From Acidobacteriaceae bacterium (GTDB lineage: Bacteria > Acidobacteriota > Terriglobia > Terriglobales > Acidobacteriaceae), in NCBI GenBank assembly GCA_003134995.1, contig PLDC01000024.1:1-64000 (forward strand): 64,000 nucleotides of DNA. The letters run 5' to 3'. A program made the translations under genes and the position numbers. Of the stretch, positions 25,437 through 34,764 are shown piece by piece (the stretch's first letter is position 1; each line of letters begins with the position of its first letter). The notes below the pieces were generated by a model that saw only the letters and a program-made list of their open reading frames with translations, did not search any database and was not told the DNA's origin.

Positions 25437-26191
25437 GGCCACCTCACCGGGATGCCGGCGTCGCTCAGTTCGCTTTTGAGTTCGCCGATGTTTTCGAGGC
25501 CGAAGTGGAAGATGGAAGCGGCCAGCGCTGCGTCGGCACGGCCTTCGCGAAATACCTCGATGAAGTCGCGCGCCGATCCTGCGCCGCCGGAGGCGATTAC
25601 AGGAATCGAAACTGCTTCGGCCACAGCGCGCACCAGTTCGCAATCAAAGCCAGATTGAGTTCCGTCGCGATCCATCGAGGTCAGCAGGATCTCGCCCGCG
25701 CCGCACGCAGTCGCTTCCCGCGCCCAATCGACGGCGTCGCGGCCAGTGGGCACGCGCCCACCTGAGATATAAACTTCAAATCGGTCGCCGGTGCTTCTGG
25801 CATCGATGGCCACTACCACTGCCTGCGAACCGAATCTTCCGGCGATTGCGCCGATCAACGCGGGTTCGCGCACGGCAGCCGAATTGATGGCGATCTTGTC
25901 GGCGCCCGCATCGAAGACCGCGGCTGCGTCGTCGAGCTGGCGGATTCCTCCGCCCACCGTGAACGGAACGAACAGGGAATGCGCTGTGCTGCGAACGGCT
26001 TCCAGCAGGGTGTTCCGGTTGCCGCTGGTCGCGGTTATGTCGAGCAGAACGATTTCATCGGCGCCACTGCGGGCGTGCGCCGCGGCGCATTCCGCGGGAT
26101 CCCCGGCGTCGCGCAGATTCTTGAAGCGCACGCCTTTCACGACGCGGCCACCATCCATGTCGAGGCAGGCGATGATGCGCTTGGTCAACAT
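25430..26191 (-). CDS. hisF: imidazole glycerol phosphate synthase subunit HisF
   Basis: HisF is the cyclase half of the HisFH complex, making imidazole glycerol phosphate and AICAR from PRFAR. The 253-residue barrel has [20 protein letters not shown] with the catalytic Asp, [27 protein letters not shown] with the second Asp, and [13 protein letters not shown]. The ATG at 26191 shares a base with the hisH stop (TAATG). The upstream reading starts at TTG and adds only four residues. Confidence 0.95.
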   Translation of the reverse strand: MLTKRIIACLDMDGGRVVKGVRFKNLRDAGDPAECAAAHARSGADEIVLLDITATSGNRNTLLEAVRSTAHSLFVPFTVGGGIRQLDDAAAVFDAGADKIAINSAAVREPALIGAIAGRFGSQAVVVAIDARSTGDRFEVYISGGRVPTGRDAVDWAREATACGAGEILLTSMDRDGTQSGFDCELVRAVAEAVSIPVIASGGAGSARDFIEVFREGRADAALAASIFHFGLENIGELKSELSDAGIPVRWPC

Positions 26192-26781
26192 TAGAGTTCG
26201 CAAAAATTCTTCAAGATCGACAGCCCTACGTCTCCTGATTTCTCCGGATGAAATTGCACTCCGAAAATGTTGCCGCGTTCTACGGCGCCGGAGAACTGGA
26301 GTCCATATTCAGTGGCCGCCGTGGTCTCGGTAACGAGCGGTGCGTGGAAAGAATGTGTGTAGTAAACGAATGAGTTCTGTGCGACGCCTCGCAGTAGACG
26401 TGAGCCTTCTTTTGCTGCGACGGAATTCCAGCCGACGTGCGGCGATTTTACTGACGACGGAAACTGCCGGCACTTGCCAGGAAAGATTCCAGCTCCTGAG
26501 ATGTCGTTACATTCTTCGCTGCCTTCGAAAAGCCATTGCATTCCCAGGCAAATTCCCAGGAGCGGCTTGCCCGTGGATGCGGCGTGCAGCAAGGCTTTTG
26601 CCATGCCAGACCGATCCAGGGTGCGCAGGGAAGAGAAATGTCCGACTCCGGGGAATACGATTTTGTCCGCTGTTGCCAGGGTTTGAGGCTGGTCAGTCAC
26701 GAGGATTTCTGCGCCGAGATGGTCGAACGCCTTCTTCACGGAATTCAGATTGCCCGCTCCGTAATCCACGATGGCAATCAT
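26191..26781 (-). CDS. hisH: imidazole glycerol phosphate synthase glutaminase HisH
   Basis: HisH is the glutaminase that feeds ammonia to HisF. The 196-residue protein has the class I amidotransferase triad: Cys in [14 protein letters not shown] and His-Glu in [10 protein letters not shown]. It starts [19 protein letters not shown]. It overlaps hisB by 4 bases and hisF by 1. All expected catalytic residues are seen. Confidence 0.95.
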   Translation of the reverse strand: MIAIVDYGAGNLNSVKKAFDHLGAEILVTDQPQTLATADKIVFPGVGHFSSLRTLDRSGMAKALLHAASTGKPLLGICLGMQWLFEGSEECNDISGAGIFPGKCRQFPSSVKSPHVGWNSVAAKEGSRLLRGVAQNSFVYYTHSFHAPLVTETTAATEYGLQFSGAVERGNIFGVQFHPEKSGDVGLSILKNFCEL

Positions 26782-27365
26782 AAAAGCCCTTTCGTGCTGG
26801 GAAGCATGCGGGCCAGGCGTCGATCGCGCGAGCACGCCACGCGCAGCGCCCGTGCGAAGGCTTTGAAGAGAGCTTCGATCTTGTGATGGCTGGAGCGTCC
26901 GTAAAGCACGCGCGCGTGAATATTGGCGCGGGCGCCGCGCGCGAAGCCCTCGAAGAAATCGGACACCAACTCGACTTGAAGATCTCCCACGAACGCTGTG
27001 CGGACTTTCGTATCGACGACCGCAGCCGCGCGCCCTCCGAAATCCACGGCAGCCAGACCGAGAGTTTCATCCATGGGCATGACAAAGTAGCCGGCGCGAA
27101 GAATGCCGCGGCGATTTCCTAACGCGAGGTCGAAGACTTCGCCCAGAGCGATGCCGACGTCTTCGACAGTGTGATGCTGATCGACGTCGAGGTCTCCGAC
27201 AGCGGAAAGTTTCAGATCAAATGCGCCGTGTCGCGCAAAGAGTTCGAGCATGTGATCGAGAAAACGGATTCCCGTCGAGACCTGATACTTCCCACGGCCC
27301 TCGATCGTGAGCGCGATCTGAATCTCGGTTTCCGCGGTCTTGCGATGCAGCTTCGCTTTTCTCAT
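26778..27365 (-). CDS. hisB: imidazoleglycerol-phosphate dehydratase HisB
   Basis: Monofunctional HisB, dehydrating imidazole glycerol phosphate. The 195-residue protein shows the metal-binding signatures [29 protein letters not shown] and [15 protein letters not shown]. There is no histidinol-phosphatase domain, so that step must be encoded elsewhere. It overlaps hisC by 4 bases and hisH by 4. Confidence 0.95.
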   Translation of the reverse strand: MRKAKLHRKTAETEIQIALTIEGRGKYQVSTGIRFLDHMLELFARHGAFDLKLSAVGDLDVDQHHTVEDVGIALGEVFDLALGNRRGILRAGYFVMPMDETLGLAAVDFGGRAAAVVDTKVRTAFVGDLQVELVSDFFEGFARGARANIHARVLYGRSSHHKIEALFKAFARALRVACSRDRRLARMLPSTKGLL

Positions 27366-28441
27366 GCCGTCACCTCAAGGTGAGGCTTCATTTCGCGGAC
27401 GACCTCGCGCAGCGCGGCTATCAGAGTCTGCGTGTGTTTCTCTGATCCCACGGTAAGGCGCACGCAGCCTTCGCATCCGGGATCGGTGTGCCGGTCGCGC
27501 ACGAGAATTCCTCGCGCGCGCAACGCTTGAATGAATTCCGCGTAAGCGGGACCGATACGCACCAGCACGAAGTTGGCGCGACTCGGCCAGTAGTGCAGGC
27601 CGAGAGCGCCGAGTTCGCGTTCCAACGCCGCGCGGCTGCGTTGGACTTCGACAACGTACTGCGCGACAAATTCCTGATCTCCAATCGCTTCTGGCAACGC
27701 CGCCAGCGCCGCAGCATTTACGTTGTAGGGCGAAGCGACGCGGCGCACCATCGCAATCTGCTCGGCAGCCCCGGCAAGAATACCGATGCGAAGGCCAGCC
27801 AATCCGTAGGCCTTTGAGAAAGTTCGTGCGACAAGAACGTTTTCCGGCAACGGCATATGGCTGAGGATCGTCTCTCCGTGAAACTCGAAATAGGCTTCGT
27901 CCACCAGAAGCGCTGCGTGGGGCGCGGCTTCTGCAATCTTCAGCAAAACCTCACAAGCAACTGCCGCTCCCGTCGGATTATTCGGATTCGCCACAGCGAT
28001 GAGACGCGTCTTAGGACTGATCCGCGAGAGCACGTCGTCTAAAGGGAATGCAAAGCTCGCGCCGGCGAGAACCTGTACTACGCGCCCGCCCTGGGCCTGA
28101 GCGAAAAGGGAATACATCGCAAAAGTGGGTACGACGATGAGTGCCTCGTCCCCGGGATTGAGATAGGTCGAGCACAGCAGATGAATGGCTTCATCGACTC
28201 CGTTCGTGAGAAGAACCTGCGCCGCATCGAGTCCGAGAAAGTTAGCCACTTCGCGTTCGACGGGCTCGCGCTCGGGATAGCGCGCGAGCGTTTCGGCGTC
28301 GAGCGAATGCAGCCTGGCTAACACGCGCGGCGAACAACCGATCGTGCTTTCGTTGAAATCAAGGCGCAGTCCCTGACGGCCAGCCAGGGGCGGGCGATAA
28401 GCGTGCAAGCTCTTCACTGCGGCGCGGGCTTCGAGCTTCAT
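27362..28441 (-). CDS. hisC: histidinol-phosphate aminotransferase HisC
   Basis: HisC transfers an amino group from glutamate to imidazole acetol phosphate using PLP. The 359-residue protein has the fold type I signatures [10 protein letters not shown] and the PLP lysine in [16 protein letters not shown], plus GVRLTVG-like [11 protein letters not shown] near the end. The start at 28441 ([10 protein letters not shown]) overlaps the hisD stop as ATGA. A GTG two codons earlier is possible but has no advantage. Confidence 0.95.
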   Translation of the reverse strand: MKLEARAAVKSLHAYRPPLAGRQGLRLDFNESTIGCSPRVLARLHSLDAETLARYPEREPVEREVANFLGLDAAQVLLTNGVDEAIHLLCSTYLNPGDEALIVVPTFAMYSLFAQAQGGRVVQVLAGASFAFPLDDVLSRISPKTRLIAVANPNNPTGAAVACEVLLKIAEAAPHAALLVDEAYFEFHGETILSHMPLPENVLVARTFSKAYGLAGLRIGILAGAAEQIAMVRRVASPYNVNAAALAALPEAIGDQEFVAQYVVEVQRSRAALERELGALGLHYWPSRANFVLVRIGPAYAEFIQALRARGILVRDRHTDPGCEGCVRLTVGSEKHTQTLIAALREVVREMKPHLEVTA

Positions 28442-29685
28442 GAGCACCTCGCGCGCAGGGATTCAGCGTGGCCGCGCAGACCCTCGGCTTCAGCGAGCGC
28501 GATGGCCGGTGGCGCGATTTGCCGCATGCCTTCGCGGGAAACTTCCTGACACGCGATGATGCGGACGTAATCCAGCACACTCAGGCCGCCGCGCACGCGT
28601 GCCATCGCTCCCGTAGGCAACACATGATTCGGGCCTGAGATGTAATCTCCAGCCGCTTGGGGCGTAAACTCGTTGAAAAAGACCGAGCTGGCGTTCTGAA
28701 CTTTCGGTGCCAGAGATTCCGGCAACGTGAGGTGCTCGGGCGCGATGCGGTTCGCGGTCTCGATCGCTTCGTCGAGCGAATCGACCACGAGGACCGCGCC
28801 ACGGCGAGAGAGCGATTCAGCCGCAATTAAATTGTCCGGTGTGCGCCGCTGCACTTCGCTCTGTACGGCTTTCGCTAATTTAGACGAGTTCGTAATAAAG
28901 ACGCAGAGCGCGTCGGGATCGTGTTCGCCCTGCGCGACCATGTCGCACGCGATGAAAACCGGATCACCTTTTTCGCTGATGATCACGGCTTCGGTAGGAC
29001 CAGCCAAGAACTCAATGGCACAATCAAATGCAACCAACTTCTTGGCTGCCGTGACGTAGCGGTTGCCGGGTCCGACGATCTTAGTCACTCGCGGAATGCT
29101 CTTCGTGCCATAAGCTAAGGCAGCAATCGCCTGCGCTCCACCAATGCGGTAGAATTCGCGCACACCGAGAAACGCGGCTGCAGCGAAAGTTGCCTGCGCC
29201 GGGCGCGGCGACACCACGCGAATCTGCGGCACGCCGGCAACCTGCGCCGGAATCACCGTCATCAGCATCGTCGAGGGCAACGGATAGCGTCCACCTGGAA
29301 CATAGCAGCCCACAGACTCCAACGGGCGAACAAGTTGGCCCACGGAAACTCCGCGATGAATTTCGCGCTGCCACTCTTCCGGTTTTTGCCACTCGCAGTA
29401 GCGGCGAATATTTTCCGCGGCCTGCTTGATCGCGTCTTGTAATTCCGGGGAAATGTTCTTCCAGGCTTCATGCAGTTCGTCTTCAGGCACGCGCAGAGAT
29501 TCGCCTTTGCCTAGGCCGTCCCACTTGGCCGCGTACCGGCGTAAAGCTCGATCTCCGTTACGCTGCACATCGCGCACGATGCGCCGCACCGCGGGCTCAA
29601 CCTCAGCAAGGTCAGTTGCGCCGCGCTGCTCAAGCGCTTGCACATACCTGTCGCGCTTGGGCCCGTCAAGAATGCGCAGGCGCAT
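28438..29685 (-). CDS. hisD: histidinol dehydrogenase HisD
   Basis: HisD oxidises histidinol to histidine in two NAD-linked steps. The 415-residue protein has PGGRYPLPSTMLMTVIPAQ, VTKIVGPGNRYVTAAKK, QGEHDPDALC with the catalytic Glu-His, and SGPNHVLPTGAMAR. The ATG at 29685 is the one at the conserved start MRLRILDG. It shares one base with the hisG stop. All expected residues are present. Confidence 0.95.
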   Translation of the reverse strand: MRLRILDGPKRDRYVQALEQRGATDLAEVEPAVRRIVRDVQRNGDRALRRYAAKWDGLGKGESLRVPEDELHEAWKNISPELQDAIKQAAENIRRYCEWQKPEEWQREIHRGVSVGQLVRPLESVGCYVPGGRYPLPSTMLMTVIPAQVAGVPQIRVVSPRPAQATFAAAAFLGVREFYRIGGAQAIAALAYGTKSIPRVTKIVGPGNRYVTAAKKLVAFDCAIEFLAGPTEAVIISEKGDPVFIACDMVAQGEHDPDALCVFITNSSKLAKAVQSEVQRRTPDNLIAAESLSRRGAVLVVDSLDEAIETANRIAPEHLTLPESLAPKVQNASSVFFNEFTPQAAGDYISGPNHVLPTGAMARVRGGLSVLDYVRIIACQEVSREGMRQIAPPAIALAEAEGLRGHAESLRARCS

Positions 29686-30554
29686 CACATCACCACCTTG
29701 TTCAGCGGATATTCGACGATCCCCTGTGCGTTCGCTTCTTTCAGTTTTGGAATCAGCGTCCACGCAGTCTGCTCTTCGATGATTGTGTTCACCGCGACCC
29801 ATTCGCCATCGGCCAACGGTGCGACCGTCGGATTTTTCAACGCGGGCAGCAGCGCAAGAACCGCGGCCAACTCCGGCTTGCGGACATTGAGCATCAGCCC
29901 CACGCGGCCGTGCGCGGCCATGGCTCCCGAAAGCATCACTGCCAGATTCTCGATCTTGTGCCGCCGCGCGGGATCAGCCCAGGCCGCCTTGTTCGCGATG
30001 AGTTGCGTGTTCGACTCCAGCACTGTTTCAATGATTCGCAGATGATTCGCACGAAGAGAGCTACCGGTCTCCGTGACTTCTACAATGGCATCGGCGAGCA
30101 GCGGCGGCTTCACTTCCGTCGCGCCCCAGGAAAATTCAACTCGCACCGGCACGTTCCGGCTGGCAAAATAGTTCTTCGTAAAGCTCACCAGTTCCGTGGC
30201 CACTATTCGGCCCGCAAGATCTTCTGGTTTCTGGAAGCTGGAATCCTCCGGCACCGCGAGCACCCACTTTACTTTGCCCATGCTCTGTTTCGAATAGATC
30301 AGGTCGGTGACCGGGACGACTTCAAGACCGCTTTCGAGTACCCAGTCGAGGCCGGTGAGACCTGCATCGAGCGCTCCGTGTTCGACGTAACGTGCCATTT
30401 CCTGCGCGCGAATCAGCATGCATTCGATTTCAGGATCGTCGGTCGCCGCAAAGTAGGAGCGCGCATTCGTGTAAACGCGAAGTCCGGCGCGCGTAAACAG
30501 GCTGAGCGTGGCTTCCTGCAAACTTCCCTTGGGAATGCCCAGACGAAGTTTCAT
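29685..30554 (-). CDS. hisG: ATP phosphoribosyltransferase HisG, long form
   Basis: HisG catalyses the first committed step, joining ATP and PRPP. The 289-residue protein is the long form, with a C-terminal ACT-like regulatory domain that binds histidine (about 215-289); the HisZ-dependent short form is about 210. Signatures: [32 protein letters not shown] and [20 protein letters not shown]. It overlaps hisI by 4 bases. Feedback by histidine is therefore likely, in addition to the attenuator upstream. Confidence 0.95.
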   Translation of the reverse strand: MKLRLGIPKGSLQEATLSLFTRAGLRVYTNARSYFAATDDPEIECMLIRAQEMARYVEHGALDAGLTGLDWVLESGLEVVPVTDLIYSKQSMGKVKWVLAVPEDSSFQKPEDLAGRIVATELVSFTKNYFASRNVPVRVEFSWGATEVKPPLLADAIVEVTETGSSLRANHLRIIETVLESNTQLIANKAAWADPARRHKIENLAVMLSGAMAAHGRVGLMLNVRKPELAAVLALLPALKNPTVAPLADGEWVAVNTIIEEQTAWTLIPKLKEANAQGIVEYPLNKVVM

Positions 30555-30928
30555 CGCAGCGCCTCTTTTTCTAATTTCAAAGATTGTTCGGACGCTTGCG
30601 GCGCCGCGCCCACCGTCAGTTCCTCGGTGAAGCACGATCTTGATCCCGTGTGGCAGACCTTGCCTTCGCCCAATACGCGAACGCGCATCAGCACTGTATC
30701 GTGGTCGCAGTCCGTCCACGCGGCGACAACTTCCAGGCGATTGCCGGAGGTTTCCCCTTTCGTCCAAAGCTTTTGCCGGGTACGACTGTAGAACGTGACG
30801 AAGCCCGTGAGCAAAGTCGCCTGCAGTGCTTCGCGGTTCATGAAGCCGAGCATGAGCAACTCCGAAGTGGCCGCATCCTGAATCACGGCGGGTATAAGGC
30901 CTTGCATTTTGTCGAAGTCGATTTCCAT
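30551..30928 (-). CDS. hisI: phosphoribosyl-AMP cyclohydrolase HisI
   Basis: HisI hydrolyses phosphoribosyl-AMP. The 125-residue protein carries the metal-binding signatures [14 protein letters not shown] and [10 protein letters not shown]. There is no HisE (pyrophosphohydrolase) domain fused, so hisE must be elsewhere. AAGGAGG precedes the ATG. It is the first structural gene behind the attenuator, with 52 bases between the terminator hairpin and the start codon. Confidence 0.95.
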   Translation of the reverse strand: MEIDFDKMQGLIPAVIQDAATSELLMLGFMNREALQATLLTGFVTFYSRTRQKLWTKGETSGNRLEVVAAWTDCDHDTVLMRVRVLGEGKVCHTGSRSCFTEELTVGAAPQASEQSLKLEKEALR

Positions 30929-30979
30929 GGAAGCCTCCTTATTCGTTTCCCCCTCACCCGGCCTTTGGACCTGGCAACA

Positions 30980-31019
30980 GAAACAAAAATCCCGCTGCTG
31001 CGAACTTCGCGTCAGCGGG
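30980..31019 (-). terminator. attenuator terminator of the his operon
   Basis: On the minus strand CCCGCTG (31019-31013) pairs with CAGCGGG (30997-30991), with further pairing GCGA/TCGC inside, followed by ATTTTTG: an intrinsic terminator. Its 5' arm CCGCTGAC (31018-31011) can alternatively pair with GTCGGCGG (31065-31058) in the leader, seven pairs plus one G-U, which would form the antiterminator. Confidence 0.9.
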
Positions 31020-31046
31020 CTTGGATCTCGGATTATTTCTGTTTGT

Positions 31047-31118
31047 TTATCCGCAGTCCGCCGACACGCTCATCGTGTGGTGATGATGGTGGTGGTTACG
31101 ATGGCTGCGGGAAATCAT
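31047..31118 (-). CDS. hisL: histidine leader peptide
   Basis: A 23-codon reading frame, MISRSHRNHHHHHHTMSVSA plus DCG, with seven histidines of which six are consecutive. It lies between a sigma70-like promoter and a terminator, directly upstream of hisI. This is the classic arrangement for translation-dependent attenuation: a ribosome stalled on His codons blocks hairpin ACACG/CGTGT (31064-31078), leaving GTCGGCGG (31058-31065) free to form the antiterminator. No Shine-Dalgarno site is seen; the ATG lies about 9 bases past the -10 box, so the message is leaderless or nearly so. Confidence 0.9.
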   Translation of the reverse strand: MISRSHRNHHHHHHTMSVSADCG

Positions 31119-31127
31119 AACGAAGTT

Positions 31128-31157
31128 ATCGTAGTACGGCGAGGTTCTCTGCGTCAA
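31128..31157 (-). promoter_or_regulatory. his operon promoter
   Basis: On the minus strand TTGACG (31157-31152) and TACGAT (31133-31128) are separated by 18 bases. Five of six bases match the -35 consensus and four of six the -10. Transcription should begin near 31121-31119, only a few bases before the leader ATG at 31118. Confidence 0.75.
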
Positions 31158-31186
31158 TCGCGTTCCGCACGCGGCGGCGGGCGAAG

Positions 31187-32908
31187 CTATTCCAGGCTCA
31201 ACTCCATCTTGCTCTGTTTACCGAAGTGGATGTGCAGCATCATCTCTTTTCCGCTGACAAACTCCCCGGTTAACGTTCCGGATTGGTCGGTGGGAACCGC
31301 GTTGGAATTTGCCACGCTGGTGGCTGCCGCGCTCGCGTCTGCCGCACCCGCGGTTACCTGTACCCGCAGCACATGTTTTCCGGGCGAGAGTTGCACGGCG
31401 TGAAATTCATGTCCCTGAACCTGATGAAACACGCCCAGGCGTTTCTTGTCGGTGCCCTCCAACGTATGCATATACGTGAGAGCGTCGTCCACCCAAATTG
31501 ATAGATGCGCCTCGGCAAATTTGTGTTCGACCTCGATTTCCAGCATTGCCGGAGGGACTACCGGCGCAGGTTCTGAACTGACCGGCAAGACCGGCGAAGT
31601 GGCTGCCGACGCAGTGAGATGTGCCGTCTTTGCATGCGGCGGAGTGATTCGAGCTTCTAGCTTGCGTGGTTTTTTTACGACGGGTGTCTCGATCATCGGC
31701 GGTGTCGGTGTCGGCGTTGCTGCAACCGGGCCAGCCTCTTGCTTGACCGGCAATGGCTGCGGAGCCACGGCACTTGCCAACTTCGCCTGCGGTGCTGCGT
31801 GCGGCCGAAGAAAGTTAGCCATTCGCATTCCGAAAACAAAAACTCCTATCAGAAGGAACGCGCCAACTAAAGCCTTGCTACGCGTGCTCGTCAGCAAGTT
31901 TTCCGCGGCACGCCGCCCCCCGGGAACGGCCGCAGGCACCGGAACATGGCGGGCGCCAGAGGGAGATTTAGGTCCGAGCCTGAGCGGAGCGAGAGCTGAG
32001 GTGCTTGTGTCCGACTCCGTTTTCGTGCCTGCCTCTGATCCCAAGAACTCCTTTTTGCTTGGCAGATCTTGTCCATCTCGCAGCGCCACGAGATCCCGCG
32101 CCATCTCGCGACCGGTCTGGTAGCGCTGGGCTGGATCTTTCGCCATGGCTCGCGCAATGATGTAATCGAGCCCCGGAGGCAGATCAGTGTTGAGCACAGT
32201 CGCCGGGATCGGGTCTCGGTTGACTACCTTGTAGCTGACGGTGAGAGCGCTGTTGCCTTGAAACGGCCGGTAGCCGGTCAGCACCGTGTACAGGATCACT
32301 CCCAGAGAAAACAAGTCTGAGCGCCCATCGACCGCGTCGCCATTGAGTTGTTCGGGTGACATGTACGCGGGTGTTCCCAGAACGCGCCCTGCGAGAGTGT
32401 GGTTGGCGAGATTTAGTTTGGCGACTCCGAAGTCGGCGATTTTTGCGTGGCCGTCTTCCGTCATCAGAATGTTCGCCGGTTTCAGATCGCGGTGGACCAC
32501 TCCCTGGCTGTGGGCGCAATCCAGCGCATCCGCGAGTTCGAGGGTGAGTTGTAGCGCGGCCTCCGGAAGCAATGTGTGGTCGTTCCGCGCCAGCAGCTTA
32601 TCGAGAGATTGCCCGCCAACGAACTCCATTACGATGTAAGGAGCGTGCGTCTCCGGTTCCTCACCGATATCGAAGATGGTGACGATTCCAGGATGCGACA
32701 CGCGTCCCGCAGCTTCGGCTTCGCGGAAAAAACGCGCGCGATATTCCTGCGCGTCTTCGGGCGATTGATCGCCCATGGAAATGGTCTTCAGCGCGACGAC
32801 GCGGTTGATCTTAGGGTCGCGCGCCTGGTAGACGACACCCATCGCTCCCCGTCCCAACACAGACAGGATCTCGTACCGACCGAAACGTTCGCCCTTGGTT
32901 TCGTCCAT
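31187..32908 (-). CDS. Ser/Thr protein kinase, membrane-anchored
   Basis: A 573-residue Hanks-type kinase. The N-terminal kinase domain (about 10-275) has GRGAMGVVY, K41, VVHRDLKPAN with D141, DFG (159-161) and GTPAYMSPEQ. A Pro/Ala-rich linker and one membrane segment (about 346-361) follow. The C-terminal extracytoplasmic part (about 450-573) has FHAVQLSPGKHVLRVQV, a beta-rich domain with no name I can give. Its start is 17 bases from the small gene upstream. It is a likely environment sensor; the substrate is unknown. Confidence 0.9.
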   Translation of the reverse strand: MDETKGERFGRYEILSVLGRGAMGVVYQARDPKINRVVALKTISMGDQSPEDAQEYRARFFREAEAAGRVSHPGIVTIFDIGEEPETHAPYIVMEFVGGQSLDKLLARNDHTLLPEAALQLTLELADALDCAHSQGVVHRDLKPANILMTEDGHAKIADFGVAKLNLANHTLAGRVLGTPAYMSPEQLNGDAVDGRSDLFSLGVILYTVLTGYRPFQGNSALTVSYKVVNRDPIPATVLNTDLPPGLDYIIARAMAKDPAQRYQTGREMARDLVALRDGQDLPSKKEFLGSEAGTKTESDTSTSALAPLRLGPKSPSGARHVPVPAAVPGGRRAAENLLTSTRSKALVGAFLLIGVFVFGMRMANFLRPHAAPQAKLASAVAPQPLPVKQEAGPVAATPTPTPPMIETPVVKKPRKLEARITPPHAKTAHLTASAATSPVLPVSSEPAPVVPPAMLEIEVEHKFAEAHLSIWVDDALTYMHTLEGTDKKRLGVFHQVQGHEFHAVQLSPGKHVLRVQVTAGAADASAAATSVANSNAVPTDQSGTLTGEFVSGKEMMLHIHFGKQSKMELSLE

Positions 32909-32925
32909 AGCTGCCGTCTGCGGTT

Positions 32926-33198
32926 TCAGACTTCGGTCGCAACCTCGCCGGCTACCGCTGCCCTCGTCTGGTCTTCCGACGTTGTAGTGGCGAGCACTCC
33001 GATCACGTTCTCGTTCAGTACGTCCACGATTTTCTTAGCTTGTGCGAGAGTGATTCCGTTCAGCAGTTCGAAGCCGACCTTGACGCCTCGAAGCGATGCA
33101 ATGGTGTCATGATTAAGGCGAATTTCAACCCCGATCGGTCCACCCTTCGAAGCAACAGCAAAACTGACCCCAGCTTTTTCAATTTTGATGGAAGACAT
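32926..33198 (-). CDS. hypothetical small protein upstream of the kinase
   Basis: A 90-residue protein, MSSIKIEKAGVSFAVASKGG, with ALRGVKVGFE-like and LAQAKKIVDVLNENVIGVLA segments. It has no signal peptide, cysteine or membrane segment. It lies 17 bases ahead of the kinase on the same strand, so the two are probably co-transcribed. I do not recognise the family. Confidence 0.6.
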   Translation of the reverse strand: MSSIKIEKAGVSFAVASKGGPIGVEIRLNHDTIASLRGVKVGFELLNGITLAQAKKIVDVLNENVIGVLATTTSEDQTRAAVAGEVATEV

Positions 33199-33409
33199 GC
33201 ATTACCCCGAAATCAAGACATAAAGCTGCGCCGGCCCAGCTCGAGCGGAGGGGGACGGCGTCTATCAGGTTGTATTTTGTACCGGGAGGCCAAAACATCC
33301 AAGGTTACTAACGTTTTCCGTGCGGAAATCGAGCCCGGCGGGGCGCACGGTGGTACCATAGCGGGCTGCTTTATAGTTGATTTTTACAGTTCAGATATTG
33401 GGAGAGCAG

Positions 33410-34600
33410 ATGACAAGAGCCGCCCGCTCCGTAGCATCGCCCAGGGTTGTTTCCATCGAAGACTTCCGGCCGATCGCGCGCCGAAGGATTCCGCAATCAG
33501 TGTTCGATTATCTCGATGGCGGCGCTGAGGGCGAGGTCACGCTCCGCGAGAATTGCCGGATATTTAACGACGTCACCTTTCGGCCGCGTCATGCAGTCGC
33601 GCTCGCGGATTGCAGCCTGTGCACGACGGTCCTTGGTTTCAAGCTTTCGCTTCCGTTTCTGCTGGCGCCGGTCGGCTACAGCCGCCTCATGCATCCCGGG
33701 GGCGAAGTGGTTGCCGCGCGCGCCGCCGGCCGCGCCGGCACTGGTTATATTCTCTCGACGATTTCCGGGCACAAGCTCGAGGACGTTAAGGCTGGTTCGT
33801 CTGGACCGGTTTTCTATCAGCTCTATCTGATGGGCGGACGCGGGGCTGCCGAGGGTGCCATCGAAAGAGCGCGCGTTGCCGGGTTCTCCGCGCTGTTCGT
33901 GACCATCGATACTCCGGTGTCTGGAATCCGCGAGCGCGATTTCCGCAATGGCATGAAGGAACTGGTTAGCGGCGGAGCGCTGGAAAAAATTCCGTATCTC
34001 CCGCAAATTCTCTCGCGTCCCGGCTGGCTCTTCAGTTTTCTGCGGGATGGCGGCGTGCCCCCGCTTCCGAACGTGGTTGTGCCGGGCAAGGGGCCGATGC
34101 CGCTCATCGACGTCGCTACGGCTTTGGCGGAATCCGCTGTGACTTGGGCCGACCTGCGCTGGATCAGGGAAATCTGGAAGGGTCCCATCGTCATCAAAGG
34201 CGTGCTGACGGCGGACGATGCGCTGCGCTCGATCGACGAAGGCGCGGCGGCGATTTCAGTTTCGAATCATGGTGGCCGTCAGCTCGACGGAGTTCCGGCG
34301 TCGCTGCGCGTCTTGCCCGAAGTGGTAGAAGCCGTGAAAGGCCGCATCGAAATCTTGATGGATGGCGGCATTCGCCGCGGCACCGACATAGCCAAGGCCA
34401 TCGCGATGGGAGCCCGTGCCGTACTCTGCGGCCGCGCCTACGCCTACGGCCTGGCCGCCGCGGGTGAAGCTGGCGTTGATCGCGCAATCGACATTCTGCG
34501 TGTCGACCTCGATCGCACGCTGCGGCTGCTTGGGTGCCCGTCAGTGGAAGCTTTGGATCGTTCTTATGTGAATGTGCCTAAGAGTTGGGAAGGGAATTAG
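33410..34600 (+). CDS. FMN-dependent alpha-hydroxy-acid oxidase/dehydrogenase
   Basis: A 396-residue barrel flavoenzyme of the lactate/glycolate oxidase family. Signatures: FDYLDGGAEGEVTLREN, APVGYSRLMHPGGEVV, IVIKGVLTADDALRS with the FMN lysine, the catalytic His in SNHGGRQLDGVPASL, and MDGGIRRGTDIAKAIAMGA. It should oxidise an L-2-hydroxy acid to the keto acid; the acceptor (O2 or quinone) cannot be told. The ATG at 33410 follows GGGAG by 5 bases; a TTG 11 codons earlier is less likely. It is divergent from the small gene at 33198. Confidence 0.85.
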   Translation: MTRAARSVASPRVVSIEDFRPIARRRIPQSVFDYLDGGAEGEVTLRENCRIFNDVTFRPRHAVALADCSLCTTVLGFKLSLPFLLAPVGYSRLMHPGGEVVAARAAGRAGTGYILSTISGHKLEDVKAGSSGPVFYQLYLMGGRGAAEGAIERARVAGFSALFVTIDTPVSGIRERDFRNGMKELVSGGALEKIPYLPQILSRPGWLFSFLRDGGVPPLPNVVVPGKGPMPLIDVATALAESAVTWADLRWIREIWKGPIVIKGVLTADDALRSIDEGAAAISVSNHGGRQLDGVPASLRVLPEVVEAVKGRIEILMDGGIRRGTDIAKAIAMGARAVLCGRAYAYGLAAAGEAGVDRAIDILRVDLDRTLRLLGCPSVEALDRSYVNVPKSWEGN

Positions 34601-34637
34601 GCTGTCTTCGGGAGTTGCCCAGATGCTCATGTGGGGA

Positions 34638-34673
34638 CAGCCGCCCTCGGCTGCCCGTCGAGCGAAGCTCGAC
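34638..34673 (+). terminator. double hairpin after the hydroxy-acid oxidase
   Basis: CAGCCG (34638-34643) pairs with CGGCTG (34648-34653), and GTCGAGC (34657-34663), loop GAA, pairs with GCTCGAC (34667-34673), followed by TGGGTTT. It lies between the oxidase stop and the PadR promoter and probably ends the oxidase transcript. Confidence 0.5.
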
Positions 34674-34703
34674 TGGGTTTCCCAGGCAGCCCAAACTTTT
34701 CCC

Positions 34704-34764
34704 TTGACTGAAAGCCTACAATCGCTCAATATGGCGTCAGGCGACATGTCGCCAGAGGCCATAT
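34704..34764 (+). promoter_or_regulatory. padR promoter with large operator palindrome
   Basis: TTGACT (34704-34709) and CAATAT (34727-34732) are 17 bases apart, a good sigma70 promoter. Overlapping the -10 box and reaching the start codon is an interrupted palindrome, 34729-34764: ATATGG and CCATAT at the ends, and a perfect 14-base core GGCGACATGTCGCC (34740-34753). The symmetry is exact about 34746/34747. It is the likely binding site of the PadR protein encoded next, giving self-repression. Confidence 0.8.

Noticed and set aside
31119..31131. ATAACTTCGTTAT as a loxP-like recombination site
   Set aside because: Only a short match with a 3-base loop; it is explained by the -10 region and leader start.
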